A DNA stretch of 64,000 bases from Lachnospiraceae bacterium (GTDB lineage: Bacteria > Bacillota > Clostridia > Lachnospirales > Lachnospiraceae): positions 62,001-126,000 of the forward strand of contig JAIDFQ010000004.1 of the NCBI GenBank assembly GCA_029054245.1. The letters run 5' to 3'. The notes below the pieces were generated by a model. It had not been told where the DNA came from. It did no database searches and saw nothing but the letters and a program-made list of their open reading frames with translations. The translations under genes and the position numbers were made by a program. Below are positions 50,653-60,664 of the stretch, piece after piece; within the stretch, counting starts at the first letter, position 1, and each line of letters starts with the position of its first letter.

Positions 50653-51300
50653 CTACTTGTAATAATCCATGGCTTTTTCAATCCGTTCCATTGCAAACGC
50701 CACCAGAAAATTGAAAATATAGTAGAAAAGACCAGCCACCATAAGAGGCATCATACTTGTGTCCTTCGCCGCAATCTGCTTTGCCATGGTAAACATTTCT
50801 GCATGTGCCAGCACGAACGCCAAGGATGTGTCTTTTACCAGGGTAATCGTTTCGTTTGTGATAGAAGGCATAATGCGCTTAAGAACCTGGGGCAGGATAA
50901 TTCTGAAAAAAGTCTGAGACTTCTTGTAGCCCAGCACCTTTGCCGCTTCATATTGTCCAACGGAGATTGATTCAATTCCGCCTCTGTATATCTCCGCAAA
51001 ATATGCTGCATAATTGATACTGAAAGCCAGAATAATGGCAGGAAAACGATAGCCCCTTAAATTTGCCCCAAACAAATAATACGGTGCAAAATAAACCACC
51101 AATAACTGCAGCATCAAGGGTGTTCCCCGCATAATAGATATGTAAAATTTAGATAGTCCTCTTATCATTCCATTCTTCGACATTCTTCCAAAGGACACAA
51201 TCAGACCAAGGGGCAGCGAAAAAAGAAGCGTCAGAAAGAAAATCTCTGCCGTTGATATCATACCTTTTCCTAACTGCATCAAGACGGTTCCCATACTCAT
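50653..51300 (-). CDS. Amino-acid ABC transporter permease
   Basis: IMRGTPLMLQLLVVYF and EIYRGGIESISVGQYEAAKVLGYKKSQTFFRIILPQ. Confidence 0.95.
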   Translation of the reverse strand: MSMGTVLMQLGKGMISTAEIFFLTLLFSLPLGLIVSFGRMSKNGMIRGLSKFYISIMRGTPLMLQLLVVYFAPYYLFGANLRGYRFPAIILAFSINYAAYFAEIYRGGIESISVGQYEAAKVLGYKKSQTFFRIILPQVLKRIMPSITNETITLVKDTSLAFVLAHAEMFTMAKQIAAKDTSMMPLMVAGLFYYIFNFLVAFAMERIEKAMDYYK

Positions 51301-51416
51301 TTGTTCTTATTCTCCTAACACATAACCCTCAACAAGAGTAAACAGGGCAGAAAAAACAACTAAAGGTGCGCGTCCTTGCGCATTCCATTGTTATAAATTC
51401 TGCCCCAAATCACTTT

Positions 51417-52274
51417 TTACTTACCAAGACATACGCTGCCTTCCAGACCATATTTTTCTGCAATCTCCATAAATTTGCCATCCTCCACCATTTCAAGCAG
51501 AGTCGCTTCAACCTGATCTTTCAGCTCATCATTTCCAAGAAGGAAGCCAATGCCATACTGTTCTGTTGCCAATCTTTCCTCCATGATGAGATAGCCGTCT
51601 CCTCTGGATTTAATCTGATAATCTGCAACTCCTATATCAATTGCCAGCGCATCGATAGCGCCTGCTTCCAAATCCATGAATCCTGTATTGTAGTCTGCAT
51701 ACTGATTCAGCTCTGCAAAGGTTGCTGCAAGGTCTTTTGCATCTCCTTCAAGTGCTGCCAATGCGGAAGAATCCTTCTGAACCCCTACCAGCTTACCTGC
51801 AAGATCATCAAAAGAAGCAATTCCGGCATCTGCTTTCACTATGAACACCTGACTATTGTCCACATAAGGTACGGACCAAGTATACGCATCCTCTCGTCCA
51901 TCCATGGTAAAACCGTTCCAGATACAGTCGATAGAACCTGATGAAAGCTCCATATCCTTAGAGTCCCAGTCGATGGGCTGCTTTACCAGTTCCCACCCTC
52001 TGCGTTCGCATACTTCTGCTGCCAGCTCAAGGTCAAAACCGGTGTACTCACCATTTTCATCCATGTACCCATAAGGCGGAAATTCCGCGTCGAATCCCAC
52101 GGTAAAAATAACTTCGTCATCTGTCTGTGTCATTCCGTCCGCCTGTGTTTCCTCTGTTGCTGTTTCCTCCAAAGCCTCTCCTGCCTGTGCTGTCTCCTGT
52201 GAAGGTGAACCGCAGGCGGAAAGCAGACCAAAGGTCATTGCCGTTGCTGTCAAAAGCGCGATACATTTTTTCAT
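51417..52274 (-). CDS. Amino-acid ABC transporter substrate-binding lipoprotein
   Basis: MKKCIALLTATAMTFGLLSACGS lipobox; GFDAEFPPYGYMDENGEYTGFDLELAAEVCERRGWE. Confidence 0.95.
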   Translation of the reverse strand: MKKCIALLTATAMTFGLLSACGSPSQETAQAGEALEETATEETQADGMTQTDDEVIFTVGFDAEFPPYGYMDENGEYTGFDLELAAEVCERRGWELVKQPIDWDSKDMELSSGSIDCIWNGFTMDGREDAYTWSVPYVDNSQVFIVKADAGIASFDDLAGKLVGVQKDSSALAALEGDAKDLAATFAELNQYADYNTGFMDLEAGAIDALAIDIGVADYQIKSRGDGYLIMEERLATEQYGIGFLLGNDELKDQVEATLLEMVEDGKFMEIAEKYGLEGSVCLGK

Positions 52275-52383
52275 AATCTCTCCTCCATTTGCCATAAAGC
52301 ATTTTACACGACACTGCACTTTGCTATCATAGTAAAGTGCAGTTTTCATACGTTTATCATGCTATCATGCCCTCAAATAGAAG

Positions 52384-53568
52384 TCAAGAAAAATCCTCTT
52401 CATACTCTCCCACAATATCCAGTATTTCTTTCGCATACTCTGGGTAACTTTCAGCAAGATCCTTGATTTCAGCCTGCGCTTTGCCGGCTATCACTTCTTT
52501 GTTATAATCCATGCGCCTTCTTAAGGACTGCCTTCTGATAATCAGATTATGACGAATCTCAACCATTTCTTTCCTGTCAAGGATTGCCGCTGTCTGGTGA
52601 AGCCAGATCATGGGATCTTTAATCTGATAACGCCGCAAGACATGTAGAAGTTCCTTCTGGCACTGGTCCAGTTCCCGCTCCGCCTGCTCATAGCTGTGCC
52701 GCTCTGCTTTCTCCACCTGATACTGCTGCCAGGTTTTTCCAAGCTCGCTTGCGCTTGCGACATTATATTTCATGTACAGATAATCCAATAGATGGGTATT
52801 GTTGACATACCGTATCTTCACCGTATTCTGAAGCCTGATGATGCGGTTGATGCCATTTTCCACCTGCGAGAGCTCTTTCACCGAATCACTGTGCTTGACA
52901 AAAATTGCTGTAATGGCAATCGCCCCCACTGCTGCCACCGCCAAATATCCCAATTTTGCATTCATATCAAATCCGAACTGCAAAATAAAAAGAATCAGTA
53001 TACATGCAATCACCGCAACCGTACACACGATTGCCATGGATCTCGTATCCGCAATGACACGACGCAGTTCATTTCTCCGAAACAGATAAGCATGCTTTTC
53101 TCCGTCCAGCTTGCGCAGATCCCTCTTGATGAAATCCTGGTATTCCTCTGCCTGTGTCAGCTTCTCAAGCCCGTCCTGGATTTCTTCTTCCAGACGTTCC
53201 ATCTGATGATATGCTTCCTCGCTCATCCGGTTTGCTCTTTCTTTATACCCGGATTGCTTCTGCTCCAAGGCATCGATCTTTTTAGCGCACTCCGCCAGCT
53301 CTGCCATTTCTTCCTCCGGCAGTGCTTCAATCTCCTCCATATCCTTTAAATAGGCAGTAACCATGTTATATTCAAACTGGAGATTATCAAGCTCCCTTGA
53401 TGCCTCGGCTATCTGTTCAAGGCACCCCCGCACATACTCCTCGCGCTGGTCTTTGTCTTTGATCTGATAATCTTCCCTGTCATAGACGACCTCATTCCAA
53501 TCCTCAATTTCATATTCAGGTACTTCCTGTTTCTTTTTCCTTTGCAGCAATTTCTTTATAAAACCCAT
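52384..53568 (-). CDS. Coiled-coil protein with two central TM helices
   Basis: MAIVCTVAVIACILILFILQFGF and LGYLAVAAVGAIAITAIFV flanked by long charged helices. Confidence 0.8.
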   Translation of the reverse strand: MGFIKKLLQRKKKQEVPEYEIEDWNEVVYDREDYQIKDKDQREEYVRGCLEQIAEASRELDNLQFEYNMVTAYLKDMEEIEALPEEEMAELAECAKKIDALEQKQSGYKERANRMSEEAYHQMERLEEEIQDGLEKLTQAEEYQDFIKRDLRKLDGEKHAYLFRRNELRRVIADTRSMAIVCTVAVIACILILFILQFGFDMNAKLGYLAVAAVGAIAITAIFVKHSDSVKELSQVENGINRIIRLQNTVKIRYVNNTHLLDYLYMKYNVASASELGKTWQQYQVEKAERHSYEQAERELDQCQKELLHVLRRYQIKDPMIWLHQTAAILDRKEMVEIRHNLIIRRQSLRRRMDYNKEVIAGKAQAEIKDLAESYPEYAKEILDIVGEYEEDFS

Positions 53569-53601
53569 ATTTTTCTAATCTTCCTATTCATTTTCGTTTC
53601 T

Positions 53602-54435
53602 TTACAGTCCCACCAGTTCTCTGTACGCATCCTTTTTGCTGGAAATGATCTTATCGATTTCTTCATAATAAGACGCCACATTCCCTTCCTCTTTATAAAT
53701 CTTAAGAGCCGACAGCATTCTGCTGTCCTGAGACGCTTCAAATTCTCCCTTTGCCTCTTCCAGCTTTTTTTCCACCTGTAAAGACAGATCATGAAATTCA
53801 CCATGTTCTGCTATAAAAGTAATGTAAGCGCTCTCCTTAAGCAGCATCCGCTGCGCCGTAAGATATTGCATCCCCGATTCTCTTCTGCCAGTCATATCAT
53901 ATGCTTTTTTGAAATACCGCGCCGCCATTTCAAACTGGAACAGGCTCGCATATGCCACCCCCATGTTATGACAGATGGGCGGTTTAAGTGCACTTTCCGT
54001 TTCCGGCAACTGTCTAAGCAGACGGTCATACTCCTCTATCGCCAGCCTGGGCTTTGCATTTTTCAGAAGAAAATCTGCTTGTCTTTTCTGCCTTTCAAAA
54101 TCGTTCAGCCCTGCATTGCTTTGAAGCACATCCTCTATCTTTTTTATTTCCTCCGGCGTACAGTAATTCACATAATCCAAAATAACACTGGCAAAAATCC
54201 CCGGCTGACTGCCTTTATGAAATAAATTGAGCAGCTGATGGCTTAATTCTGTAAGACCACACTCCCTGTCCAGCCACTGCGCAAGTTCTTCATCCATAAT
54301 ATCCCGGTTAATCATAAAAGGTTTGCTGGCAAAGAGATAGCAAAGCTCCTCAACGCAGTATATGTTCACACATATGCTTTCAATATAATATGGATTTTCG
54401 GCATATTTCCCTGTACATAATAAAATTCTGCCCAT
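53602..54435 (-). CDS. Helical-repeat (TPR-like) protein
   Basis: NMGVAYASLFQFEMAARYFKKAYDMTG TPR-like; operon context. Confidence 0.75.
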   Translation of the reverse strand: MGRILLCTGKYAENPYYIESICVNIYCVEELCYLFASKPFMINRDIMDEELAQWLDRECGLTELSHQLLNLFHKGSQPGIFASVILDYVNYCTPEEIKKIEDVLQSNAGLNDFERQKRQADFLLKNAKPRLAIEEYDRLLRQLPETESALKPPICHNMGVAYASLFQFEMAARYFKKAYDMTGRRESGMQYLTAQRMLLKESAYITFIAEHGEFHDLSLQVEKKLEEAKGEFEASQDSRMLSALKIYKEEGNVASYYEEIDKIISSKKDAYRELVGL

Positions 54436-54486
54436 AAACTGCCAACTCCTAAACCTTTCCTAAAATTCTCCCAACTCCCGGCGGTC

Positions 54487-55800
54487 TTATTGAACCATGA
54501 CCGTCTGCGTCCATGCCTTTCCGCTGGATTTAAACAATTCTCCGAATCCCATATCCTCTATCGTTATGGCTGCCTGATTGACGGCAGTCATCTCAATATG
54601 CACGTTCAGTCTGGTGGTCCGTTTTGGACGCTCCGGCAGCCCCTCCAACGTAAGAATCCTGTTCGTCACGTTTCCGCCCGTAAGCGGCGTAATGACAAAG
54701 TCCACTGTATTGCCACTTTCCAGAATCAAGTCAAAATCCGCTGCTGCCTCATACCAATTGGTGCCAGCATCCAAGACAGCATAGTAAGAATCCTCTCCTC
54801 GTCTGAGTGCCCTGATTCCTATGTTGGACTTTAATTTGTCGGCTCCCAGATATACATAATCTTTCCACTCTTTACTGGGATTTAAACGTTCCATCATCCC
54901 ATAGCAGGCTCCTTTGCTATAAAGATTATTTCCCTGAAATGCCCTGCGGTTCCTGCACAGGAATTTTAAAGACTCCTTCGCCCAGTTTTCCTTAAATCCG
55001 TCTCCCAGCAAAAATACAGTGGAAACGATTCTATCCCTAAGACTCTCCTGTGCAATCCCTAAAAACAGCTGATCCAATTCCTCCATCTGCTGTTTCTTTT
55101 CCTCCTCGTCCTCTTTCCAGACTCTCCTTCCCATCTCAGGGTAATCTGCCTGCTCAATAAACACCACTTGAGGCATGGTTCTGGTATTGCACTCCAAGCA
55201 TAAACTCTTAAGCATATCATGATATTCAAATATCACAACATCATTTCTCCATAATTCCTTGTCCTGATGAAGTGTGTAAGCATAAAAGCTTTCCATATGG
55301 CTTTGAAAGCAGATACGCGCATCGCCAAGCTTTAAGCCTGCCGCCACCTTCTCAAGCACATCCACCATACGGGGGGTAAGTTCCTCCACCGTAAACATAA
55401 ATGCTTCAATCTGATTGAAAGGGGCACGCATGCTAAGAAGCGACAGACTTCTTTTCACAAACAGCGTAAGCAGCGCCGCCGGATCAAATGCCTCTCCCTC
55501 TACCATAACATCCTCTCCCCGCTGCGCCAGCGTGATCAGATCTTCTATCAAGATACCGTCTTCTTCCTTTGCAAATTTGATGGCTTCTTTTCCATAGTAC
55601 CACTGCCCTACGCCCCGTCTTTTGCACAAAAGCGCCGGAATATTATATTGTTCCGTTCCTGCAACAGCAGAAACGGTTTCAGGCTCCGTCTCCTCCAGAG
55701 CGCAGTAACTGATCTGGGCAAATCTCCTCCCCAGATCATATCCAACAGCCATTTTTTTATGATTCTTTTTTCCTGTCTGATCTCTCTGACTCTGAAACAT
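54487..55800 (-). CDS. DUF5716-like protein, Hsp70/actin-like ATPase fold
   Basis: MAVGYDLGRRFAQISYCALEETEP phosphate-1-like start; VDFVITPLTGGNVTNRILTLEGLPERPKRTTRLNVHIEM C-terminal beta domain. Confidence 0.75.
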   Translation of the reverse strand: MFQSQRDQTGKKNHKKMAVGYDLGRRFAQISYCALEETEPETVSAVAGTEQYNIPALLCKRRGVGQWYYGKEAIKFAKEEDGILIEDLITLAQRGEDVMVEGEAFDPAALLTLFVKRSLSLLSMRAPFNQIEAFMFTVEELTPRMVDVLEKVAAGLKLGDARICFQSHMESFYAYTLHQDKELWRNDVVIFEYHDMLKSLCLECNTRTMPQVVFIEQADYPEMGRRVWKEDEEEKKQQMEELDQLFLGIAQESLRDRIVSTVFLLGDGFKENWAKESLKFLCRNRRAFQGNNLYSKGACYGMMERLNPSKEWKDYVYLGADKLKSNIGIRALRRGEDSYYAVLDAGTNWYEAAADFDLILESGNTVDFVITPLTGGNVTNRILTLEGLPERPKRTTRLNVHIEMTAVNQAAITIEDMGFGELFKSSGKAWTQTVMVQ

Positions 55801-55862
55801 TCTTATCTCCTCTGCATACCGCCTACTGCCTCTTGGGCACTTAAAACATCCCTTTCCTGGCA

Positions 55863-58800
55863 TCAGAGCATATGGAACAACTCCTTCACCATATGATCTT
55901 GTTCAAAATACTCATACAGCAGATTTTCCATCGTATCGTAATCATGCAGATTTCTCCCGATTGCAATATCGTTCAGCATAGTATACTTGCTTTCCCGCTG
56001 CTCTCTTACGGTATCGTTGCGGCTTAGGGTCCCGCTTTCTGTCAGGTACTCCTTCCCGTCTTCTATTTCTGTAATATAATACTGCAAATGTTCACCAAAG
56101 AAAAGGATAAACTCTTTGACACATACTCCGCCGAACATATTCTTCATCTCTTCCTTAACATATTCTCCCTCCGCCTCTTCCTCCTTTTCCATAAGGTAAT
56201 GAATGACTGCCTTATTTCCGTCTTTCACACGATATTCCACCATCGTCTTGTCCATGAATTGGCGCATGAAAGTGATGTTGTCCGCATATTCCTTAAAATA
56301 AGGGAAATAAAGCTTCTGCATCAATATTTCCCGCAAAAAGACGAGCAGGCAGCGCGATATATGCTCATCCACCAGTTTCTTGTTCTCCGCATAATATTTC
56401 GTATAGGCGAGCTTACACACAAGCGGGATTTCCTCCTGCCTGTTGATGACCCTCTGCATATCCTCCAGAACAAATTCACTTGTCACTTTATCCTTAACAA
56501 AATAATCATATGCGCTCTGGCAAAGAAATGCCATCTCTACATTGGTTTTGGCTCCGCCGGAGATATATTTTTTGAAGATCTCTGCTCCTTCCCCCACAAA
56601 TGCTCCTGTATAAAGCATCTGGATCAAGATCCGCTCACAGAGTTCATAGGTATCCACGCCGAACGCTTCCGCTGCTTTCCAAATATCCCGCATTTCCTTG
56701 CAGGTTCCTTTAAAATACATACACAGGTAGCGCAGCAGGTTTTCATCATATTTGCCCGCTTTAAATGCCATGAATATCAGCATCGTCATGGTATCATCCT
56801 CTGCCATGCCTTCCATTGCAAGCAGCCGGCTGCACAGCCTTACAATCAGCTTTGCTTCTATCCCCTCTCCGCCCCGGAGTTTTATCCAATCGTATGCCTT
56901 TTCATACATTCCTCTAAGGACCATGAATCGCACCACTTGGGCAAAGCATTGATTTTCAATTTCTGCAGGCGCCAGCTCTTTCAGATAATCATCCAGCTCT
57001 TTCATCCTGTCGTGGTCATAGTAGAAATGAATCAACTTCATCCTGATCTCCCGCTGGATGCCTTCCTCCACCAGTGCCGACTCCGTGATCCGCTTCATAT
57101 ATGCCACATTGTTTTCATTGATCTGAACCATCTCCCTGCCTTTTTCGCAAAGCCATAAATCAAAATGGATGCAATCCGCAACATACGGCGCAATCATAGA
57201 CGCAATTTTATCGGGCAATAGAAGACGCTCAAGAATATATTCTTCTCCCCTGCAGTAACGATTTCCCCATACATCCTCTAAAAGCAGCTGACAGTCACTG
57301 CCGTAAACAGGAATATAAACCTCCCTGCTGGCAACAGGGTAGACTGCCTCCTGCTTTTCTTTATCATACACCAGGATGACTTTTCTGATATCCCTGCGCA
57401 TAATGGTCAAATGATGCATAAAAAGTGCTGTGGAAAGCCCTTTTGCCGTTTCCTCCGTAATCATCATCGGCGTAATCAGGTTTTTGTAAAGATAGGCAAG
57501 GTACTGATTATTTTTCCCTTTCAGAATTTGGAATACGATAAAGCGTTCTATCTGCTCCCGATAACTCTCATACAATTCAGGATACTGTGCCTTATTCCGA
57601 TGGATATACGAATAAAGAAAGGAGTTATGTAAACTATCCAAATTACTGTCAAATGCAAAATACATCAAAACAATTTTAGGTATTTCTTTATCCGGCGTAA
57701 GCCTTAAGGACATCATATAATATTCATAAAGCCTTGTGATTCTAAGTTCCTTTTCGATTCCCTTTTCGTACCAGGAAAACGCATATTCTTCCGTCACATT
57801 TCCCTTAATCAGCAAGGTACAGATTGCCTGCAGCACTTCGTCCGTGGGGACGATTTTATAACAGCATTTTAAGATATAGAACAACCTTCGTGAGTAATTT
57901 TTCTGTTTTCCTGAAAGATAGACGATCTGCTCGATTACACTTGGCGTAAGAAGTTCCTTTCTGGCTGCATAGGTCAGAACCTGCATCTCAAAAGGGGCAA
58001 GCTTCATCAACAGTGTAGGATTAGACAGAATCAAATTCCATGCCTCTATATAGATAACCGGACTTTTGCATCCCTGCATGCATTGGTCCTCCAATATAAT
58101 CCACTTTCTGGAAGGGCTTCGCGTATAATCCTCCGCCAGATACAAAAGAAGCCATGCAATTTTCCAGTTATCTGAATTCTGCGTAAAAATCCTCTCTACC
58201 TGACCTGCCACTTCATCTATATATTCCTCCTGCCTGTTAAGCAGTGTCGTCAGATATAAATGATAGCAGTACAGCGTAGGTTCGAAATTCCCCTCTAATA
58301 CTCCTGATACCTGTTCTAAAAGCCACTGCGCCTCATTGTAGCGCTCCTCCGTAATAAGAAGCTGTACTTGAAACAGCTTCGCCGCCAAATCTTGATCGTC
58401 CATCTGAATCAGTCTGTCAACCAGTTCCCCTGTCTCCTTCATCCATAAAGCGGCGCTGATTTTTCTGGTGCGAAACGCCTCATAATACTGCATCAGTTCC
58501 ATAATCATATGCTTCCGCTGCCTGCGCATTCCCAGCACTTTTGTAGTCACTGATTTGTTTATGACTGTAACATATGCGGTTAAAGAAACGTAAGGATTGT
58601 ATAGATGAATCGTCCCATAGTTTCTGCCTCCATGAAGCTGTTCCCCAGAAATATAAAAAGACAGCCTGTAACAATTTCCCAAGAAATCCTCGTCCCGAAT
58701 CACCTGCTTTTCCAGAACAAGAAAATCTCCTTCCTTTTCTACAAAGAGTTCCGAATATCCCCAGCCGTTCCGATTGATGATCAGACGCCCCTCTTCCATA

Positions 58801-59429
58801 TTTCCCGGATTATCCATCCGAATCTCCGATTCTTCAAGCAGGAACTGAACTTTTTGCTTTTTTTTGATTTCCAGTAGAAATTCTTCCACATTCTGCTCTC
58901 TTCTACTGCCCTTCACAAGCCCTTTATAACTTCCATAATACTGCCTGTCCACGCCGGTAAATACACGCTCAAATTCCTTTGAGTGGAACAGTCCTACCGC
59001 TTCATCCCAATTTGTCCTGGCTAGATTTGCAAAGTGAAACAGATTTTTAATGCTTCCTAAGTCTGACTCCAATGTCCCTGAAACGATACTCACATCATAG
59101 GGTACATAGTATTCTCCCTGATTAGACACAATGCGGAATTCTCCTTTTATGGTATCCCCTTCCATCATCCCCGAGGCATCAAAAAAATACTGGATCTCTT
59201 CTTTGGGTCCCAAGAAACGATCCGTCAGACATCTCATACGTAATCTGGTAGAAGATACAATTCCAGCCGTCACCTCATTTTCAGGTCCGAATATGGTAAA
59301 GCTGCCCTCAAAATTCTCCCCTTCATGCAAAGATAGTTCGATCACAGGATCTGAAAAATCCAGAGAACGAATCCCTTTATTAAAATTTCCTTCTAAGATT
59401 TTTTCTATTGTATCCTGCACGGCTGCCAT
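55863..59429 (-). CDS. DUF5717-like giant helical-repeat protein
   Basis: 1188-aa ORF; N-terminal beta domain then helical repeats; adjoins DUF5716 gene. Confidence 0.8.
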   Translation of the reverse strand: MAAVQDTIEKILEGNFNKGIRSLDFSDPVIELSLHEGENFEGSFTIFGPENEVTAGIVSSTRLRMRCLTDRFLGPKEEIQYFFDASGMMEGDTIKGEFRIVSNQGEYYVPYDVSIVSGTLESDLGSIKNLFHFANLARTNWDEAVGLFHSKEFERVFTGVDRQYYGSYKGLVKGSRREQNVEEFLLEIKKKQKVQFLLEESEIRMDNPGNMEEGRLIINRNGWGYSELFVEKEGDFLVLEKQVIRDEDFLGNCYRLSFYISGEQLHGGRNYGTIHLYNPYVSLTAYVTVINKSVTTKVLGMRRQRKHMIMELMQYYEAFRTRKISAALWMKETGELVDRLIQMDDQDLAAKLFQVQLLITEERYNEAQWLLEQVSGVLEGNFEPTLYCYHLYLTTLLNRQEEYIDEVAGQVERIFTQNSDNWKIAWLLLYLAEDYTRSPSRKWIILEDQCMQGCKSPVIYIEAWNLILSNPTLLMKLAPFEMQVLTYAARKELLTPSVIEQIVYLSGKQKNYSRRLFYILKCCYKIVPTDEVLQAICTLLIKGNVTEEYAFSWYEKGIEKELRITRLYEYYMMSLRLTPDKEIPKIVLMYFAFDSNLDSLHNSFLYSYIHRNKAQYPELYESYREQIERFIVFQILKGKNNQYLAYLYKNLITPMMITEETAKGLSTALFMHHLTIMRRDIRKVILVYDKEKQEAVYPVASREVYIPVYGSDCQLLLEDVWGNRYCRGEEYILERLLLPDKIASMIAPYVADCIHFDLWLCEKGREMVQINENNVAYMKRITESALVEEGIQREIRMKLIHFYYDHDRMKELDDYLKELAPAEIENQCFAQVVRFMVLRGMYEKAYDWIKLRGGEGIEAKLIVRLCSRLLAMEGMAEDDTMTMLIFMAFKAGKYDENLLRYLCMYFKGTCKEMRDIWKAAEAFGVDTYELCERILIQMLYTGAFVGEGAEIFKKYISGGAKTNVEMAFLCQSAYDYFVKDKVTSEFVLEDMQRVINRQEEIPLVCKLAYTKYYAENKKLVDEHISRCLLVFLREILMQKLYFPYFKEYADNITFMRQFMDKTMVEYRVKDGNKAVIHYLMEKEEEAEGEYVKEEMKNMFGGVCVKEFILFFGEHLQYYITEIEDGKEYLTESGTLSRNDTVREQRESKYTMLNDIAIGRNLHDYDTMENLLYEYFEQDHMVKELFHML

Positions 59430-59569
59430 TCCTCCAGTTGCCTGTTTCTCATACGTAATCTTTTTATTAGTATACCATCATTCCCCCGTTCTTCGCAACA
59501 GGGGAAGTTGCCCTTTGGTGAACTGGGTGTATGGTAATATAAGGGCAGGTTGGACAGGAGGCGCTTGGT

Positions 59570-59917
59570 CAGCGGGAGGATAGGGAGGCAGCTTTCGGGA
59601 GCGGTAAATACGGCGGGGATGGCTTTCAGGGCGGACGGTGCAAGATATTGTTTCAAGGCTCGTCTTCAAAACCGTATTTCACTAACAAAATGGCTTTACA
59701 TGCTTCAAGGCGAACGAGTCGGAGCCAAGCGGCATCCTGCCTAATGGCTCCTAATTCCGCCATCCATGGCGGAATTCCTCTGATTATTCAACCATTTTGT
59801 AAGTGAAATTACCGCTTTTCCGCCAGAGCTTTGAAACAATATCTTGCACCGTCCGCCCTGAAAGCCATCCCCGCCGTATTTACCGCTCCCGAAAGCTGCC
59901 TCCCTATCCTCCCGCTG
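59570..59917. repeat. Giant hairpin element copy 2 (87-nt perfect arms; core inverted relative to copies 1 and 3)
   Basis: 59570-59656 is the exact reverse complement of 59831-59917; weaker pairing continues outward. Confidence 0.92.
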
Positions 59918-60202
59918 CCCAAGCCGTCTCTCCTTTCTGCCACACCTATCCTCCTGCCCAGTCTGCCCTCACCACTTTTCTGTTTCTCAAACTACCACTA
60001 TAGATTAGAGGAAACATAATCTCCTTGGTACTATATTTGAGCAAATAAAAAACTATTTTTGATAATACCTTATAGCCAAAGCAACCTCAAGGCAGGGTTA
60101 CAGAATATTAAAAATTTCGCATCACTGCCTTGCCCCTTACATAAACGGCAGCTCCCTGCTCCCCTATCTAGACCTCAGCAAGACTCTTGACGTCTGGAAG
60201 GA

Positions 60203-60627
60203 GGCATGGGAGGGAGTGGTGCACCGGGGCAGGCGGCGATGAAGCAGCATGGATAGAAGCCAGGCTCTGGCAGGATGCAGTGGGGGAAGACAACGGTATC
60301 CGGGTACGGCGCCTGTTTCATCTTTGCAAGGCTCTGGCGAAAAATCGGCAATTTCACTTATAGAATGGTGAGATATCAGGGGAATCCGGCATGGATGCCG
60401 GATTAAGAGCCGTGCGGCACGGATGCCGCTTGGCTCTGCCCCGTCCGCCCTGAACGATCTACCTCCATTCTATTAGTGAAATCCGATTCGGAGACGAGAC
60501 TTGCAAAGATGAAACAGGCGCCGTACCCAGATGCCGTTGTCTTCCCCCACTGCATCCTGCCAGAGTCCTGCTTCTATCCATGCTGCTTCATCGCCGCCTG
60601 CCCCGGTGCACCGCTCCCTCCCATGCC
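60203..60627. repeat. Giant hairpin element copy 3 (128-nt arms)
   Basis: 60203-60330 pairs with 60500-60627 with about 6-7 mismatches; core closely matches copy 1. Confidence 0.92.
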
Positions 60628-60664
60628 GGTACATCAGGGATCCCCGTCCCCCCTATCTCTAACC

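Noticed and set aside
56088-57158. Long + strand ORF antisense to the DUF5717 gene (356 aa)
   Set aside because: Fully antisense to a well-formed 1188-aa ORF; Cys/His/Phe-rich composition typical of spurious antisense ORFs.
59803-60019. ORFs MKLPLFRQSFETISCTVRPESHPRRIY / MKQYLAPSALKAIPAVF...
   Set aside because: Mirror-image ORFs on both arms (compare 59405-59669 on the - strand) encode the same peptides because the arms are inverted repeats.
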